A stretch of 64,000 nt of DNA from Chrysomallon squamiferum (taxonomy: Eukaryota > Mollusca > Gastropoda > Neomphalida > Peltospiridae), in NCBI GenBank assembly GCA_012295275.1, contig CM022670.1, forward strand, positions 13,463,083 through 13,527,082, given 5' to 3'. Positions 27,761-40,720 of this stretch are shown here, in pieces (positions within the stretch are counted from its first letter, which is position 1; the number at the start of each line of letters is the position of its first letter). The notes beneath the pieces are model-generated. The model did no database searches. It worked only from the letters and a program-made list of their open reading frames with translations, and had not been told where the DNA came from. Made by a program: the position numbers and the translations under genes.

Positions 27761-27961
27761 CATATTTAAAAAGATAATTATATAAAAGAGTTCTGTTAAT
27801 TTATAACTGAGTTTGGTTGTGACCAGAGCTTCAGTTATAGATTTTTAATGAAAATTTTCTTTTTCTTTTATTATTATTATTATTATTATTTTTTTTTTTT
27901 TTTCCTACCAAAATTCATTGATGATAACAGCAAAGACTGTTTTTTAGAACCTGTCAGAACA

Positions 27962-30321
27962 ATGTCTATGACAGTGACAGTGACTGAATCACAGAATCTG
28001 CCAGAAGTAAACACAGTGTAAGATTTCTTTCCTATTACAAATGATAAAAGACAGATTTAAAAAAATGAATAAACACCTTCTTCTCCTTTCTGTGGTCAAC
28101 ACATTAATTACAACATATGCAATTTTTTTCTTTTGAAAATAAATATAATATTCTTTCAGCACTGCAGTAGTTTTAAGTATTGTGCAATAATAATTCTTCT
28201 TGTATATGCTATTACCCTCAATTTTTCAGTAAATATATATATATTTTTTTTTTTTTTTATTTTTTTTTTTAAAAATTATATATTTTTTTTATTTTATTGA
28301 ATTTTATTTTAATTTTTTTTTTTTTTACATATTATTTTGTTTTAAATTTAGAAAACATTCTCTTTTTTAATACTTTTATCATTATGAATTTTAGTGACAG
28401 AAATACTGAAGATAATGAACAGGGAGAAGATTACAGAGAAGTTGAAGTGATAGAATTTGATAACTGTTCTCAAGGCTTGGGTAAAATAATAACTGTTTAA
28501 CATTGTAAGATCACTTCTAGGCTACTTAGATTTTGAAAGTGACTGCAGCTGTTTATTTTAATCTCATTCATATTATTTGTGTGAAACACAAACATAAAAA
28601 GAGGCAGTAATAATAACAAAATAAGATCAAATAAAAACTGAATTACAAAGCACAAAAGTGAATAAATGGTGGGGGTTTTTGAGAATGCAGAACATTTAAT
28701 TAAAATACAGAATAACAGTGTATTTAGCAAACTTATGCCAGAAGTGTATAACACATGTATATATGACATTAATAAAGAAAAAGACTTTGAACAAAAACAA
28801 TAATAAAATAAATAAATGTGGCTACAAAAATAATGTTGTAACCACATATTACACCACTAACATCTTGTCTACTGTAAAATAAAATATTATCTTTGAAAAC
28901 TACATGTAGTGAATGATCCATATCTTCATAATAATGTTACCACAGCTTTGCCAGTCCAGTTTTCTCTTTAATTTGCAGAATGTTGTGTTTTAGTAAATAA
29001 ACATTGCATATTTAATTCAGGCTTGAAGATCTTTGGCGGGTCAAGTGTTGATGGTACAGAACAGTATGGGATTTTTATTAAAAAGATTCTTCCAGGAGGC
29101 CTAGCAGACACTCAGGGTAAGAATAAATGATTGAAGCCTTTTTATATCCTAGACTATTCAGTGCATTGCAATGTCAGCAGTTATTAAATATCATACATTT
29201 GTTTTTATTCTGCTGATATATGACACAAAATCCGAAACTACTGTGAACTATTCCTAGGGATTAGCCAACCTGTGTATCCACTGATAATAGCAGTGTACAA
29301 ATTCAATTACAGTAGCCACAGAAATTGTTATATATTTTTAATATATTTGTGCTATTTATGTTTAGATACACATTTTAATGAAAAAAATATTCAAAAAAAA
29401 ACCAAAAATACTTTTATGTATTAACATTTTAGTAATGAAGGTAATAATGATTATTAGTATCAAGCCTAAGGTTTCTTTATAACATGATTATAACTAAGAA
29501 AGAAAACCAAGAAATAATGATCTTACAAATCATCACATCTCAGGCAATTAGTCTATGGTTTGCTTTTCATCCCATTCTTTCAACACTGTGACCTTTGACT
29601 TAATTAATTTTCAGGTCATCTGCAGGAAGGAGACCAGATCTTAGAAGTTAATAACATAAGATTTGAAGATATCACAAACGATAGGTATTCTATTAATAAA
29701 ACTTTTATACTATATACTGAAGAAAGAAAAAAAATGGTCATTTAGATATAATATTTAGCTTTGTTATAAACTAATTTAACATGAAAAAATACTCCTTTGT
29801 TAGTGCTGTTCTTATAAATTAATTAATTAATTTATATTTACAAAAATATTTTTAAAAAATGGATGTAAATAAATTTAAAAAATAGAATAATGTCATTGAC
29901 TTTTTTGTTTGGTTATCTTGTTTTCTTTGTCTTTATTCCATTGTCATTTGCCAATTTTGTGCTTAGGATAACAGAATTAAAATGTGACTTCACAATTCCT
30001 TATTTCCATTGTTTTTATGTAAATGTAATTACAGGGCTGTGTCTGTTTTGAGACAGGCTTCTTCTTCGAATCATGTCCAGATGGTCATAGCAAGAGACGA
30101 AGAAACAAGGTTTTTGTTATGTTACAGTTTGTGTTTGCGTTTGATTGAGAATACACACTATTGCTTTTGAGTCTGTGTATATGTGTCACTGTTTGTATAT
30201 CTCTATATTTAATTACTGTTAATCAATATATTTGTGTGTGTGTGTGTGTGTGTATGTGTGTATAATTATTAAATTTTATTTTGCATGACTGTGATTATTA
30301 TTATTATTATTATTATTATTA

Positions 30322-30374
<53 letters not shown>

Positions 30375-33300
30375 ACCAGTCATGGGCTCTCAGTGAATTT
30401 AATGAACTGCTGTTAAAAAAGTATTTAAAAAATTAATTTAAAAAAAAAATGTTTTAATGTTACATGCTAGAACAGTGTATACAGCTCTTAGCAGTTCTTA
30501 GTAGTATCCTCAGGTGGGAGTTCAGGTTATTAATGATTTAGTAAAATGACATCATTTTACATAAATAAATGTGTTGTGCCTTTGTTGTTTTCACACATCT
30601 GTGGGAGGTCCTGGACCCATGTACTTTCAGCTAAGGCAGATCAGCTGTACAAACCATTCTGCTTAAATAAGTACACATATTTGTTTTTTAATTACTGTCA
30701 AACAGAAAGGAATATGTGAGATTTCTGAAACACCACACAAGCTACAGTCCTTCATCACAGACACCAGGCAGTCCCTGGCTGTCACCTGTGTCAAATACTA
30801 GCCAAGGTTTGTACAGTTATCCTGTTTTATGCATGTACTAATTTATCAATAAACTTCACTGTGATGTTAATCTGTTTATTTCTTAGAAAAGAATATTTAT
30901 GTTAATGTTATATTTTATTCAGTTCTGAGCTGTACAGTTAGTGATATGTTTGTTTCAGTATGTGACTTTTATTTAATTTTTTTTTTCTTGATTAAAGATA
31001 AATTAGATGAAATACATATTCATTTCTTCCTTACCATCATCATAATAATGATTCTTTTTCTTCTTTTTTTTATCATCATCATTGTCATAATTTTCTTATT
31101 GTGTTATTGGTGATTGTGATTTTTTCCCTTCTTTTTAACCCTGATCTTTTTCCTATTCCTTGTCTAAAATACCAGTCCCCCAAAATTGCTATTGTATATA
31201 TAACTGCAAGATTCATATATTTTTTTTTTAATTTCATGATTAAAGGTTCTCCTGCAGTTTCTGTATCAAACGAAGCTGAGGCAAGTTCTATATATCTAGG
31301 ATCGGAATGACCCACTTTTAGCCCCCCTCACACCCACCTGTCACATGTCACACACCCAGGATAGGTTAGGAAAGTCACCTGTTAATTCACTCACACGACA
31401 TCACTCTATAGATCCACAAGAAAAACTCAAAGTTGAAAAGTTACAAGTGGTAAGTTATTATTGTTATTTAAATTGTTCATTAGAGATAAAGATAGTAAAT
31501 CACCAACCTTTAATAATAATACATATATGAAGGTTTAAAATGCCAGACATTTCCATGATGATACTGTATATAGAGAAATGTGAAGAAACAATTCCTATAG
31601 GACTGAGGCTACCAGTGATTCTCTCACAATGATGTGTTGTTAAGTTAGGTTTATCTTTACAAATCTGCTTGCAAAATTAGGGAATGTCATATTTTTTATT
31701 TTATTATCATAGCCAAAAGCAATCATATGGAAAAATATATAATACAGCCAGGTCATTTGTTCATACTCCAGCAGATATACTTTTAGTATATAACATGATA
31801 CAGTAGAAAAAACAAAAAAATTACAAGTCTTTATTAATTTAAAAAGCTAATTTAGAGAATTTCTCTTTTTTTTGAGTAAAACACTATATTGTTATGGTTG
31901 TTGTTGTTACATGCACATTTGTGTACTTTTTTTTTCTTGTGCCTGGCAAAAATCCTTTTATTTTTGTTTGCTGTTTTTATTAGTATGTGACACAACTGCT
32001 TCTCTGTTTCATATCTTATCTACTGCTGCTTTTTCTACTTAAAGCATCTAGAGTTATCTAGCTCAGATAAGATTTGTCCAGCCTGTAATATATAATTATG
32101 TTATGTGGTTATAATGCTAAATTTAAAACAATTGATGGACCAGTTTAAAATATTGAAAATTATTGCCTATAATTTTAAAATCGATATCAGTTTAATTTAA
32201 TGTTGGAATCATTTGAAAAAAAACTGAAGGGTCTTTGTAAATCTTGGAAAACCAAAACTTTGTGAAAAATATCACTGAGATTGATTTTGACAGTCACAGT
32301 TCCAAATATTTAACAATTTATCCAATTCCATTTAGATAATTATATATATATTTTTTGTATCTAACAGGCTCTTCGGTTCCTTGGTTTGGAACCAACACCT
32401 GAACAAAGACAAGAACTACACAGCAGACTGGAAGTTGATGAGGAAGGAAAAGTCAGCTACGGAGGTAAACTTGTAAATAAATTAGCTACCTTTTTGTTGT
32501 TTAATTTTTTTTAAATTAAATGGAAAAAGAAATTTTGTACATATTATATAATTATATTTTGTTTCTGTTTATTATAAATCTGATAATATATTGTAAATAA
32601 TTATGTTTTTGATGTACTTACAACACAAAACTAATATGTCTAATAAATTATCTCCCATGTGTTATAATTTTGTAGTTATTTCCCTTGGCATGTAAAACTA
32701 TTTGTCAAATAATCCTTTATAAATAACTACTTTTATTATTAGCACAGTAATAATTATTAAATAAAAGTAAAGTCTTAGGTTTGTTAGACAAAAGGATTTG
32801 ACGCAGTTCTGCTGCTTATAGACTGCATTAAAAATAAATAAATAGAAGAAGAAGAAGACAAAATATTTGTTTTAAAATGTTCCTATATAAAAATTTTCAA
32901 TTTGGTTGTAGATTTTGTAAATGCAGCCAAAGAAGTCTTTCAAATGCAGAGGAAGAATCGGAACATTATCTGGCCTGGAAGTGCTGTCATCTTAGCTGCA
33001 GCTGATGTCGCACAAAATGATTCAGAAGCATTTGAACAAGAAGTAGGTTTTGTTTTTAACACAGAAATGGTAAATTTTTGTAAAGAAATTGTGGGAATAT
33101 ATTGCAGTGCACTAAAACCTTCTATATAATAATTACTTTCTCTAATTCATTTTTTTTTTTTTTTATACTTTTTTTTACTTATTCTTATAACATAATTTAT
33201 ATATATTTATATATACATATTGATTTTATACTTAGTGGTATAAAAAAAATGATTCAGTCTAATAATTTGTCATAATTAATTTTCTGAGTAAGCTAACTTA

Positions 33301-36300
33301 GTATGCTTAAAAACATTATATTTCTTTCTTTTCAAAAAATACACCTAAGTAAATTTAAATTTGTATGTCAGAATGTGGCTGCAGAGGTTTTTTTAAATTT
33401 TCTTCACACTGACTAATACTGACAGAGTTTTAAATTTTTTATTGTAATTGGTTACTTTCAGAGTGATGAAGATTTTGAAACTGTTTTACAAGAAAGAAAT
33501 GAATTAAGACTTGAAAACCAAAGACTGAGGGTAACATTATTTAAAGAAAATTTAAAATATTGTTAATTTATTGAATTTTGACATTACTTATTTTTAAAAA
33601 ATCTGTGAACTTTGACAGTGGGTATTGTTTAAATCAGTATCTGAGGTAATGATATATTGCAGAATCAATCCTCTTCTTCCGTTTTATCATTTTATCAAGT
33701 TAAATGACTGGTTCAGATAACCATAATTAAAAATATAATGAGGTATCCTAGAATAAATATGCACAGCTGTTTATACTGGCATTAATGGTTCAGGTTTTAG
33801 GCTGTTGATCTAAGATGGAGAGTAATGATTTCAAATTATAGTTATAACATTTTATCAGTATGAAAACATCTTTCATGAATACATTCTTCTTGTAAAAATG
33901 TTTCCTCTTTGTGTTTTGTTCTGTAAATAAAGGTAATAAAAGAGGTATGTATTTATGTATGTATGTATGTATGTATGTATGTATGTACGTGTGTACGTGT
34001 GTATGTGTGTATGTATGTATGAATGTATATATTATGCATGCATGTATGTATGTATGTATGTATGTATGTATGTATGCGTATGTATGTTCACCTGGCTATA
34101 CAAATCATTTTCATCAGTAATCTACTTAATGATTTGGTTTTAAATGCAGTCTCATTATTGTTGCTTTTGTTTTATTTTTTAAATAACAGGAATTAATTCA
34201 AGAGAAAGATCGAACAGCTCATCTTGAACTTCTCAAAGTCAGACATGTAAGTTTGTGTTGATATTACTATTTTAAAGTGTATATATTGAACTTCTGAAAC
34301 TGCGACATATAAGTGTGTGTTATTATTACTACGTTAAAGTGTATGTTGAACTTCTCAATGTGAGACATATAAGTGAGTGTTAGTATCTCAATATGACATG
34401 GTCAAATAAACATCCTAAATACATTACAATTTTTAAAAAAAAAAATTTTTTTTGCATGTGGGATGTTGTTTACATTTTTTTCACCTTTACCTATAAAAAT
34501 GTTGTTTATCAGGAAGCCCAGTGTGCTATTCAGGAGTGCAGAGATTTGAGAAAGAAATATGAAATTGCACAGAAGGCTCAGCAGGCTGCACGCAATATAG
34601 AACAGGACTATGAAGATGTTGTGTCCCTGCTGGAAAATGAAATTACACAACTTAGAAACCAGCTTGCTAAACAAGTAAGCTTATTTATCTTTATTCTTGG
34701 AAATATTCTGTCAATCTTTCATTTATTTTTAAATAATTGTTAATGTTATGTAACTTTAAGAGCACATGAAGAGTTGAGTAAATTTTTAATTTCTGGCTAT
34801 AAATGTTCATGATTATAAGTGAAAATTTTTCATCATTTCTGTACTATGTGTATGTGTCAGTTTATGAAGTATTTATGTAAGAATTCATGATTGTGTGTGT
34901 GTGTGTGGCTATGTACAAATGTTTATATAGATGTGTATGTAAGTGAGAGATTACTGTAATTCCAGGACAGTGGTTCAGGTACAAGTAGTAATGTACAGAA
35001 AAGACTTGCTGTTCTTGTGTGTCAGCTGAAAAAGGCTGAGAGTGGAAGAAGAACATACGAAGTAGCAACAGAAAAACTTCTCACATATGTTGAGGTAAAG
35101 TTACTTTTGATACTAGAGTAACAGAAATTATTTTGTTTTATTTTATTTTATTTTATTTTATTAAAATAACAGCAACATACAAATAACTTATGTTATAGAT
35201 AATTAAGAAAATTGAAAACAAGTTAACTTTTAGTTCAGTGGAGATTATTTATTTATTAATGATACGGTATTATAAATACATTGTATAGTTTTTAATCATA
35301 GGTATTTTTCTGCAATGTAGTGTATAATAATTATTTATTGTAATTATTTTCAGCAAGTGCACCATAGTCTTTCATCACCTTTAGATAATATACAAAACAG
35401 GTAAGTTTAACAAGAGTCTTGATTAGTTTTTATAGTCTCAGCATAGACAGAGTTTAAAGTTAAGCCCACTAGTGTGGCATAATTTACAGTATTATTCTCA
35501 TTATCAGGCTTTTGCTTATTCAGTCAAGTGTTTTGGTTTTTTTTTAGGTGTCACTGACAAAGTAGTCTGACACTATAATCGGATACCTTTCAAAAAATAT
35601 CTTATGTATATTTTTACTTTTAGATAGTGTTATATTTTTAATGTATTCTCTGATCACCAGTATCAAAATAAATACAGATAGATATATTTTCTGTCTCTTT
35701 AAAAAATGTTCAGAATGTAAATCAAATTAAGTTATTTTTATAGAACAGTCTTTAGTATCTAAAAAACACAATGACTGGTTTCATACCTAAGTCATATACT
35801 GGGAGAAGTATAACAAATATGTTTATAGTATTAATAATTGTTTTCAAATACTTTCTCTTTTAAACTAACATAGAAATCCATGAACATTCATACCATTAAA
35901 ATATTAATAACTGTTTTTAAATATTCCTGCTTATAACCTGAAACAGAAATCCATGAACATTCATAAGAATTATATTTAACTGACATCACATTTATAACCA
36001 TTTTATATATTTTTTTGTTATAACCATTTATAGAAATGCTGTGGACATTGATAAGAGCAAGTCGAGTGGCCAGAAAAAGAACAAGAAACTGACCACTAAA
36101 GCTTTGTTAAAGGAAGGACAGGAGGTTGTGAAGGCTGTGAAATCTCTGATAGAAACAGTTGGTCAGTTTTCTATGAAATATTTTAGTTCTGTATTAATTT
36201 GTTGCATTTTGATGTTGTTTTGATATTGTTTTTGTTCTTCTTTTTATCATATTATTTATTTTTATCTTTAGTGTGGGATTTTTTGTTATTTTTTTAGTTA

Positions 36301-37341
36301 CTATTATTATTTATTTTTTTTTTCTGAAATTTTCAGATTTTGGAATTTTGAATAAAGGATCCTCAACCTGTTTTTGTTTTTAGTTTAAAATTTATTTTGT
36401 ATTTAGTGTTTAAAGATTACACAACAGTGAAATTTAGAAAGTAATAAAGTGAAAGAATATAACTGAGAAAAACAATCCCAATAGTAATTTGTTAAACAAA
36501 AATGATAATCTTCTAATCCATCCAGATGTATTCTGTGTCACATGATCTGTATATAATGAAAGTGAAATATGCTGATTTTTGGTTATATTAGCCATTAGCA
36601 CACAAATTAAAATCTTCTAAATTGGTTATTGAAGCTGCTAATATCCACAGCAAATAATGAAATGTTCAGCATTAGTGACCCAGTATTAGTTAATCGACAT
36701 CTTGCTGAATAATAATTTATAATTTACTAGCTACTAGACACTGTTTATTTTATTTTATTATTTTTAAGTTACACTTTATTAGGTATCTTTTAAAATGATG
36801 TATGTACTTAAAGAATTTAAAACAAACTAAAAATAAAAATGAGAAGAAGTTATGCTAATAATAATCTTAATCCTGTATTTTCAGCACTGCCATTTGGCTG
36901 GGAAGAGGCCTACACATCAGATGGCACCAAATATTACATTAAGTAAGCACAGCCATGTTGAATAAACTAGACTAATGTCTGACTGATTGAAACAAATTTT
37001 GATTTTTAATTACAATTACAAAAAATGTTAAAATAAAATTGATTTTGTAAAACAGTTTTAATTTACCATCATATTCCTTGTGATTGTGATGATAAAGATG
37101 ATGCTGTTGAATACTTACTATATATATAATTCTGACGATGATAATGATAATGATATAATGGACGATGGTGATGTCATTTTTCAGTCACACTAATCAGACG
37201 ACTACGTGGACACACCCTGTGTCTGGGGTGCAGCATCATCCAGGTGATCATTCAGACAGAGCCAGACACACAGATCATCAACAGCAGAAAAAATCTCCCA
37301 GGATGTCAGATGTCAGAAATATCCTGGGGTCAGAATCTTGA
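27962..37341 (+). CDS. STXBP4: Syntaxin-binding protein 4 (Synip) orthologue
   Basis: Seventeen exons join in phase to 547 residues (human 553): 27962-28017, 28395-28480, 29021-29116, 29615-29684, 30035-30109, 30706-30806, 31322-31449, 32368-32464, 32912-33042, 33462-33530, 34190-34246, 34513-34674, 34966-35094, 35354-35400, 36034-36158, 36885-36942, 37185-37341. Domains: a PDZ domain at about 35-125 (GLGLKIFGG, YGIFIKKILPGGLAD, LQEGDQILEVNN); a conserved block at 190-260 (KLKVEKLQVALRFLGLEPT) that includes an EF-hand-like loop at 226-237; a coiled coil at about 281-420; and a WW domain at about 478-510 (LPFGWEEAYTSDGTKYYIN, second Trp504). In mammals the protein binds syntaxin-4 and controls GLUT4 vesicle docking, and it also stabilises p63; the role here is inferred. 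The exon 7 acceptor (31320-31321) was chosen because it alone keeps the frame; nearby alternatives meet a stop. The exon 15 donor could also be 4 nt later (ACAGTTG|GT), which would shift the phase-1 end but keep the frame only if the extra residue is real. The first exon and start codon are the least certain part. Confidence 0.92.
30294..30373. repeat. (ATT)n microsatellite in STXBP4 intron 5
   Basis: About 25 ATT units with one T-rich interruption, shortly after a GT run at 30231-30253. Confidence 0.95.
33945..34088. repeat. (TATG)n tetranucleotide repeat in STXBP4 intron 10
   Basis: Two GTAT blocks separated by TGTG/TACG variants. The Met-Tyr-Val-Cys ORFs called here are repeat artefacts. 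Confidence 0.93.
34224..34390 (+). repeat. Triplicated exon 11 edge with splice donor
   Basis: A 60-62 bp unit beginning TTGAACTTCTC starts at 34224, 34286 and 34346. The first copy is the 3' end of STXBP4 exon 11 plus its donor (ACATGTAAGT). The two intronic copies read ACATATAAGT, so the donor GT is lost in both. Confidence 0.85.
35825..35970 (+). repeat. Tandem 73-bp duplication resembling exon 15 acceptor
   Basis: AGAAATCCATGAACATTCAT occurs at 35872 and 35945 within similar 73-bp contexts. It resembles the start of STXBP4 exon 15 at 36034, including the AG before AAAT and the TATAACC upstream of the second copy. Confidence 0.7.
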
Positions 37342-37889
37342 AGAATTTACCAATAGTAGATTCTTGAAAAATATCCTGGGAGCAGAGTTATTGAAGAACA
37401 TCCTGGAAGTAATTTTTTAAAATTTCCTATCAGAAGTATCGTGGGAGTAAAGTTTCAAATAATATGTTAGTGGTTAAGTCAAGAAAAGTTATGGGCATGG
37501 TTTGGTTATATTCTAGGTAAAAACAAAAGTAATAAGAAATATATCCTGTATTATTTTTGTATGCTGGGAAAAGGTAGTACTTATCTTTTTGGAACAAAAT
37601 ATGTTTATATATAACATATTGAGCTAGAAGACCTGAACAAATCCTTCTCCATTTACGATAAGTTCTGTATTCAAAATAGCGAGGAAAAAAAAGAATGATT
37701 AAGAAAATTAAAAGAAAATCATGATGGAACGTTCTGAGACAGAAACTTAAGTAAACAGAAATACAAGATATTGAGAAGAAATATTTATATAGGATATTTT
37801 CAAAGAACTTGGACACAAGTAACTGAAAAAGCAGAACCTCAGCACAGAACAGATAGATAAGTACTTTCAGAAATATGCATATGATTAGG

Positions 37890-38120
37890 ATTGAACAGAA
37901 AATTGAAAGGTTTTATTTAGCAATGAATAGATCATAGAATGGTTTTATGTAAAAATGAATAGAACATAAAATGATTTTATGTAGCAAGGAGTAGATTATA
38001 AAATGGTTTTATTTAGAACCCAGAATGTTTTGTTTTTTAATAATGGTATATGACAACATACAGAGGATTTGATAGAATATAAAACAGTTTCATTTCAGAA
38101 TGAGTAGAATACAGAATGGT
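37890..38120 (+). repeat. Degenerate repeat around GAATAGA...ATGGTTTTAT
   Basis: Four to five units of roughly 37-45 bp, each with GAATAGA or GAGTAGA followed by ATGGTTTTAT-like sequence, upstream of the larger minisatellite. Confidence 0.65.
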
Positions 38121-38244
38121 TTTTAAAGTGTTTTATATATCAGTATATACAAGAGCTGATAAAATATAAATGGTTTTATACACTGCAGAATGTACATTTT
38201 GATGAATATGTGTTAAAATAGCATATTCTAACAGGTGGGTGAAA

Positions 38245-38775
38245 ATGATTTTTATGTATGAATATAGGTACATATTGATGGAACTAGTATTTGTCAAAAC
38301 ATGAGAATTGTTTTTCTAAGTCAAATGATTTTATGTACATGTACAGGTACATATAGATGGAGCTATAATATGTCAAAACAAGAATTATTTAAAAGTGAAA
38401 TGGTTTTATGTACAAGTATATAATATGTCAAAACATAAGAATTATTTAAAAGTGAAATGGTTTTATGTACAAGTGAGGTACATACAAATAGAGGTAGCAT
38501 TTGTCAAAACATAGGGAATTGTTTGAAAGTAAAATGGTTTTATGTACAAGTGAGGTACAGACAAACAGAGGTAGCATTTGTCAAAACATAGGGAATTGTT
38601 TGAAAGTAAAATGGTTTTATGTACAAGTAAGTATAGATACATATATATATGGAGTTTACATTTGTCAAAACATGTAAGTCATTTGAAAGTAAAATGGTTT
38701 TATGTACAAATAGTGGTACATATAGATGGAGCTACCGTATGCCAAAATGTGTAAGAGTCAATTGAAATGAAATGT
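38245..38775 (+). repeat. Degenerate minisatellite, seven units of 57-83 bp
   Basis: The core ATGGTTTTATGTACAAGT (first two copies ATGATTTT) begins at 38245, 38325, 38400, 38457, 38534, 38611 and 38694. Most units also carry TTTGTCAAAACAT and GAGGTA/GATGGAGCTA. The 38457-38611 units are nearly identical. Confidence 0.9.
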
Positions 38776-40676
38776 TCCTGTTTTTATTTTTTTTTTTTGT
38801 TTGTTTGATGCACAATCATGTCATCATGTGTGTGTTAGATTTCAAAGAAGCACTCTGGGATTTGTTTGCTTTTTTTTTTTTTTTTTAATTGATTTAAAGA
38901 AATGATACCAAAGAGAAAACATATAAAGAAACACAAAGTTATAACCTGTTATCTGTTGTCAAACATTTCTTGTCAAGATTTGATGTAATTTATTTTTTTA
39001 TTTTGTAATACTTTATACAAACCATTATTATAACATGTTATGGGTACAGAGATGTATATGTAAGGAAATAGTTTTACTTATCAGATGTTTAGGCAGAATA
39101 ATATTTAAAAAAAAACATATCTTGCCACATTTTTGCTCTTTGTACAAAGACAATTTTGCTTCCATGTTTAAAAAACACAGAAGAACAAAAATAAAATAAC
39201 AAATTATTGTCATGCCCATGAAGAAAAGAAAAAAAATAGTCTTCCTTTTTAAGTAAGAATAATAGAAAAACCTTTATTTAATGATCCACATTATTTACTA
39301 GGAGAAAGTGTTTTTAAGTTTTATTTTGTATTATTTAAATAATTCTAATTACAGCATTCTAGTCCAGCAGCATTTACTGTCTTTTTAGTTTTTGTTATTG
39401 CATTAGTAGACCCAAGAAGATGTTGTGTTTGTTGTTTTTAGTAATCTGATTATTTCTGCTAAATCTGTTTTCTTTGGTGGCATTCATACATCATAAAGTT
39501 GTATTAATAAAATTTTATATATATATAATGTAATGTTACAGATTTTTATTGCACAAATAAATCAGTTGATGCTCTCTAAAAGCATGCAGTTAGTGTTATG
39601 GTAGTGTTATATTTAGACCTACAATTGAAATTACAGTCAGATACAACTAGACATAAACAAACAAAATGGCTGCCAACTAATTATGTCATCAGTGAGATAC
39701 TGATGATGTCATAAGCAATATAGCTACCAACCAATGAATGACAATCTTGTACACTGCATTTAGACATTTCTGTATCATTTACATGAGTAATTTAGTCTTT
39801 TATAGCTTGTCATATTCACTACCTACTCAAAAATGTTGTTTTGTTTGGGCTTATATTCTTACATTTTTACCTTAATATTGCAGTTTGTAGAATCATCTAA
39901 GTTAGTTAGTTCTCATGTTGTGCTTTTATTTAAGTATTGTCTGTTGTGTGTTTAGATATATATTATTTTTTAGTATTGCTCTATTAGTTTTCATATTCTG
40001 TCTTAAGGGATATTTTAAACTTTGTGATAGCTGTAAATACAAAAGTCAGAGAAAATGCAATGTTTAATAATAATTATATTTTTGGTTTTACTGATTTCAT
40101 CAGTATTATATACAGTTACATTATGAAATGTGTGTGTGGATGCGATCAGATTTTTAATATTGGACATTGTCAATTCCTTTTATATTATATCTATTGCAAA
40201 ATATTTACATGAGATGCATTTATATTTTATGGTTGAGTCTATTTATCTGACTATCTACTACATCATCTATCAAACACTGTAACTAAAGGTTTGCATGTTA
40301 AATACTTTACTCTGGTGCATTTATTTTTTATTTTAAATCTATAAAAATAGCTGTGTTCTTTTTGCATTATAATAAACATTGCATTTTGTGCCATAGCATA
40401 AATTCAAGTATTACAACCATTTAGAAATATATATAATATATATGTATATTTTTAGTTATACAGTGTGGGTTCTTGGATTTTAATTTTTGAAAATACATGG
40501 GATTATTATTATTATCATTATTTGTAATTTTCACAATTTTTAAAATAGTAATAATAAATAAATAAGTAAATTTTTTAAAATACAGAAATGAAGGATTTTA
40601 TTTAAACATTCATGTCTGTATGTATATCCGTCCTGCAGCAGATCCTGCCTGTGTCATACATTATTTATTCCTATAT

Positions 40677-40682
40677 AATAAA
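40677..40682 (+). terminator. Candidate STXBP4 poly(A) signal
   Basis: AATAAA followed about 20 nt later by the GT-rich stretch GTGTTGTGTTTTG, the usual arrangement for cleavage and polyadenylation. Earlier hexamers exist, so alternative ends are likely. Confidence 0.5.
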
Positions 40683-40720
40683 TATTGTTTTCAATATACA
40701 GTGTTGTGTTTTGACGTCTT

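Larger units (their letters stand above)
24876..27961. other. Head-to-head intergenic region UBL3 / STXBP4
   Basis: Holds the presumed promoters of both genes; the UBL3 5' UTR lies just above 24875. It contains GT runs at 25352-25369 and 26131-26184, a hairpin at 26560-26631 and a CA run at 27716-27759. The rest is AT-rich with no supported gene. ORFs at 27330-27578 on either strand have no coding character. Confidence 0.6.
37342..40720 (+). other. Probable STXBP4 3' UTR
   Basis: No gene is supported. It holds two families of degenerate tandem repeats (37312-37450 and 37900-38775) and AT-rich DNA, and ends at a good poly(A) signal at 40677. The minus-strand ORF at 37430-37816 is AT-driven and lies opposite this UTR, so it is not called. 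Confidence 0.5.

Noticed and set aside
28497-28847. 116-residue minus-strand ORF
   Set aside because: Within STXBP4 intron 2; hydrophobic AT-driven composition with no motif.
31246-31309. Alternative start of STXBP4 exon 7 at TTAAAG (31245)
   Set aside because: In the phase set by exon 6 it runs into TGA at 31307-31309. The acceptor at 31320-31321 keeps the frame and the conserved protein.
37430-37816. 128-residue minus-strand ORF
   Set aside because: Antisense to the STXBP4 3' UTR, AT-driven Phe/Tyr/Ile content, no domain.
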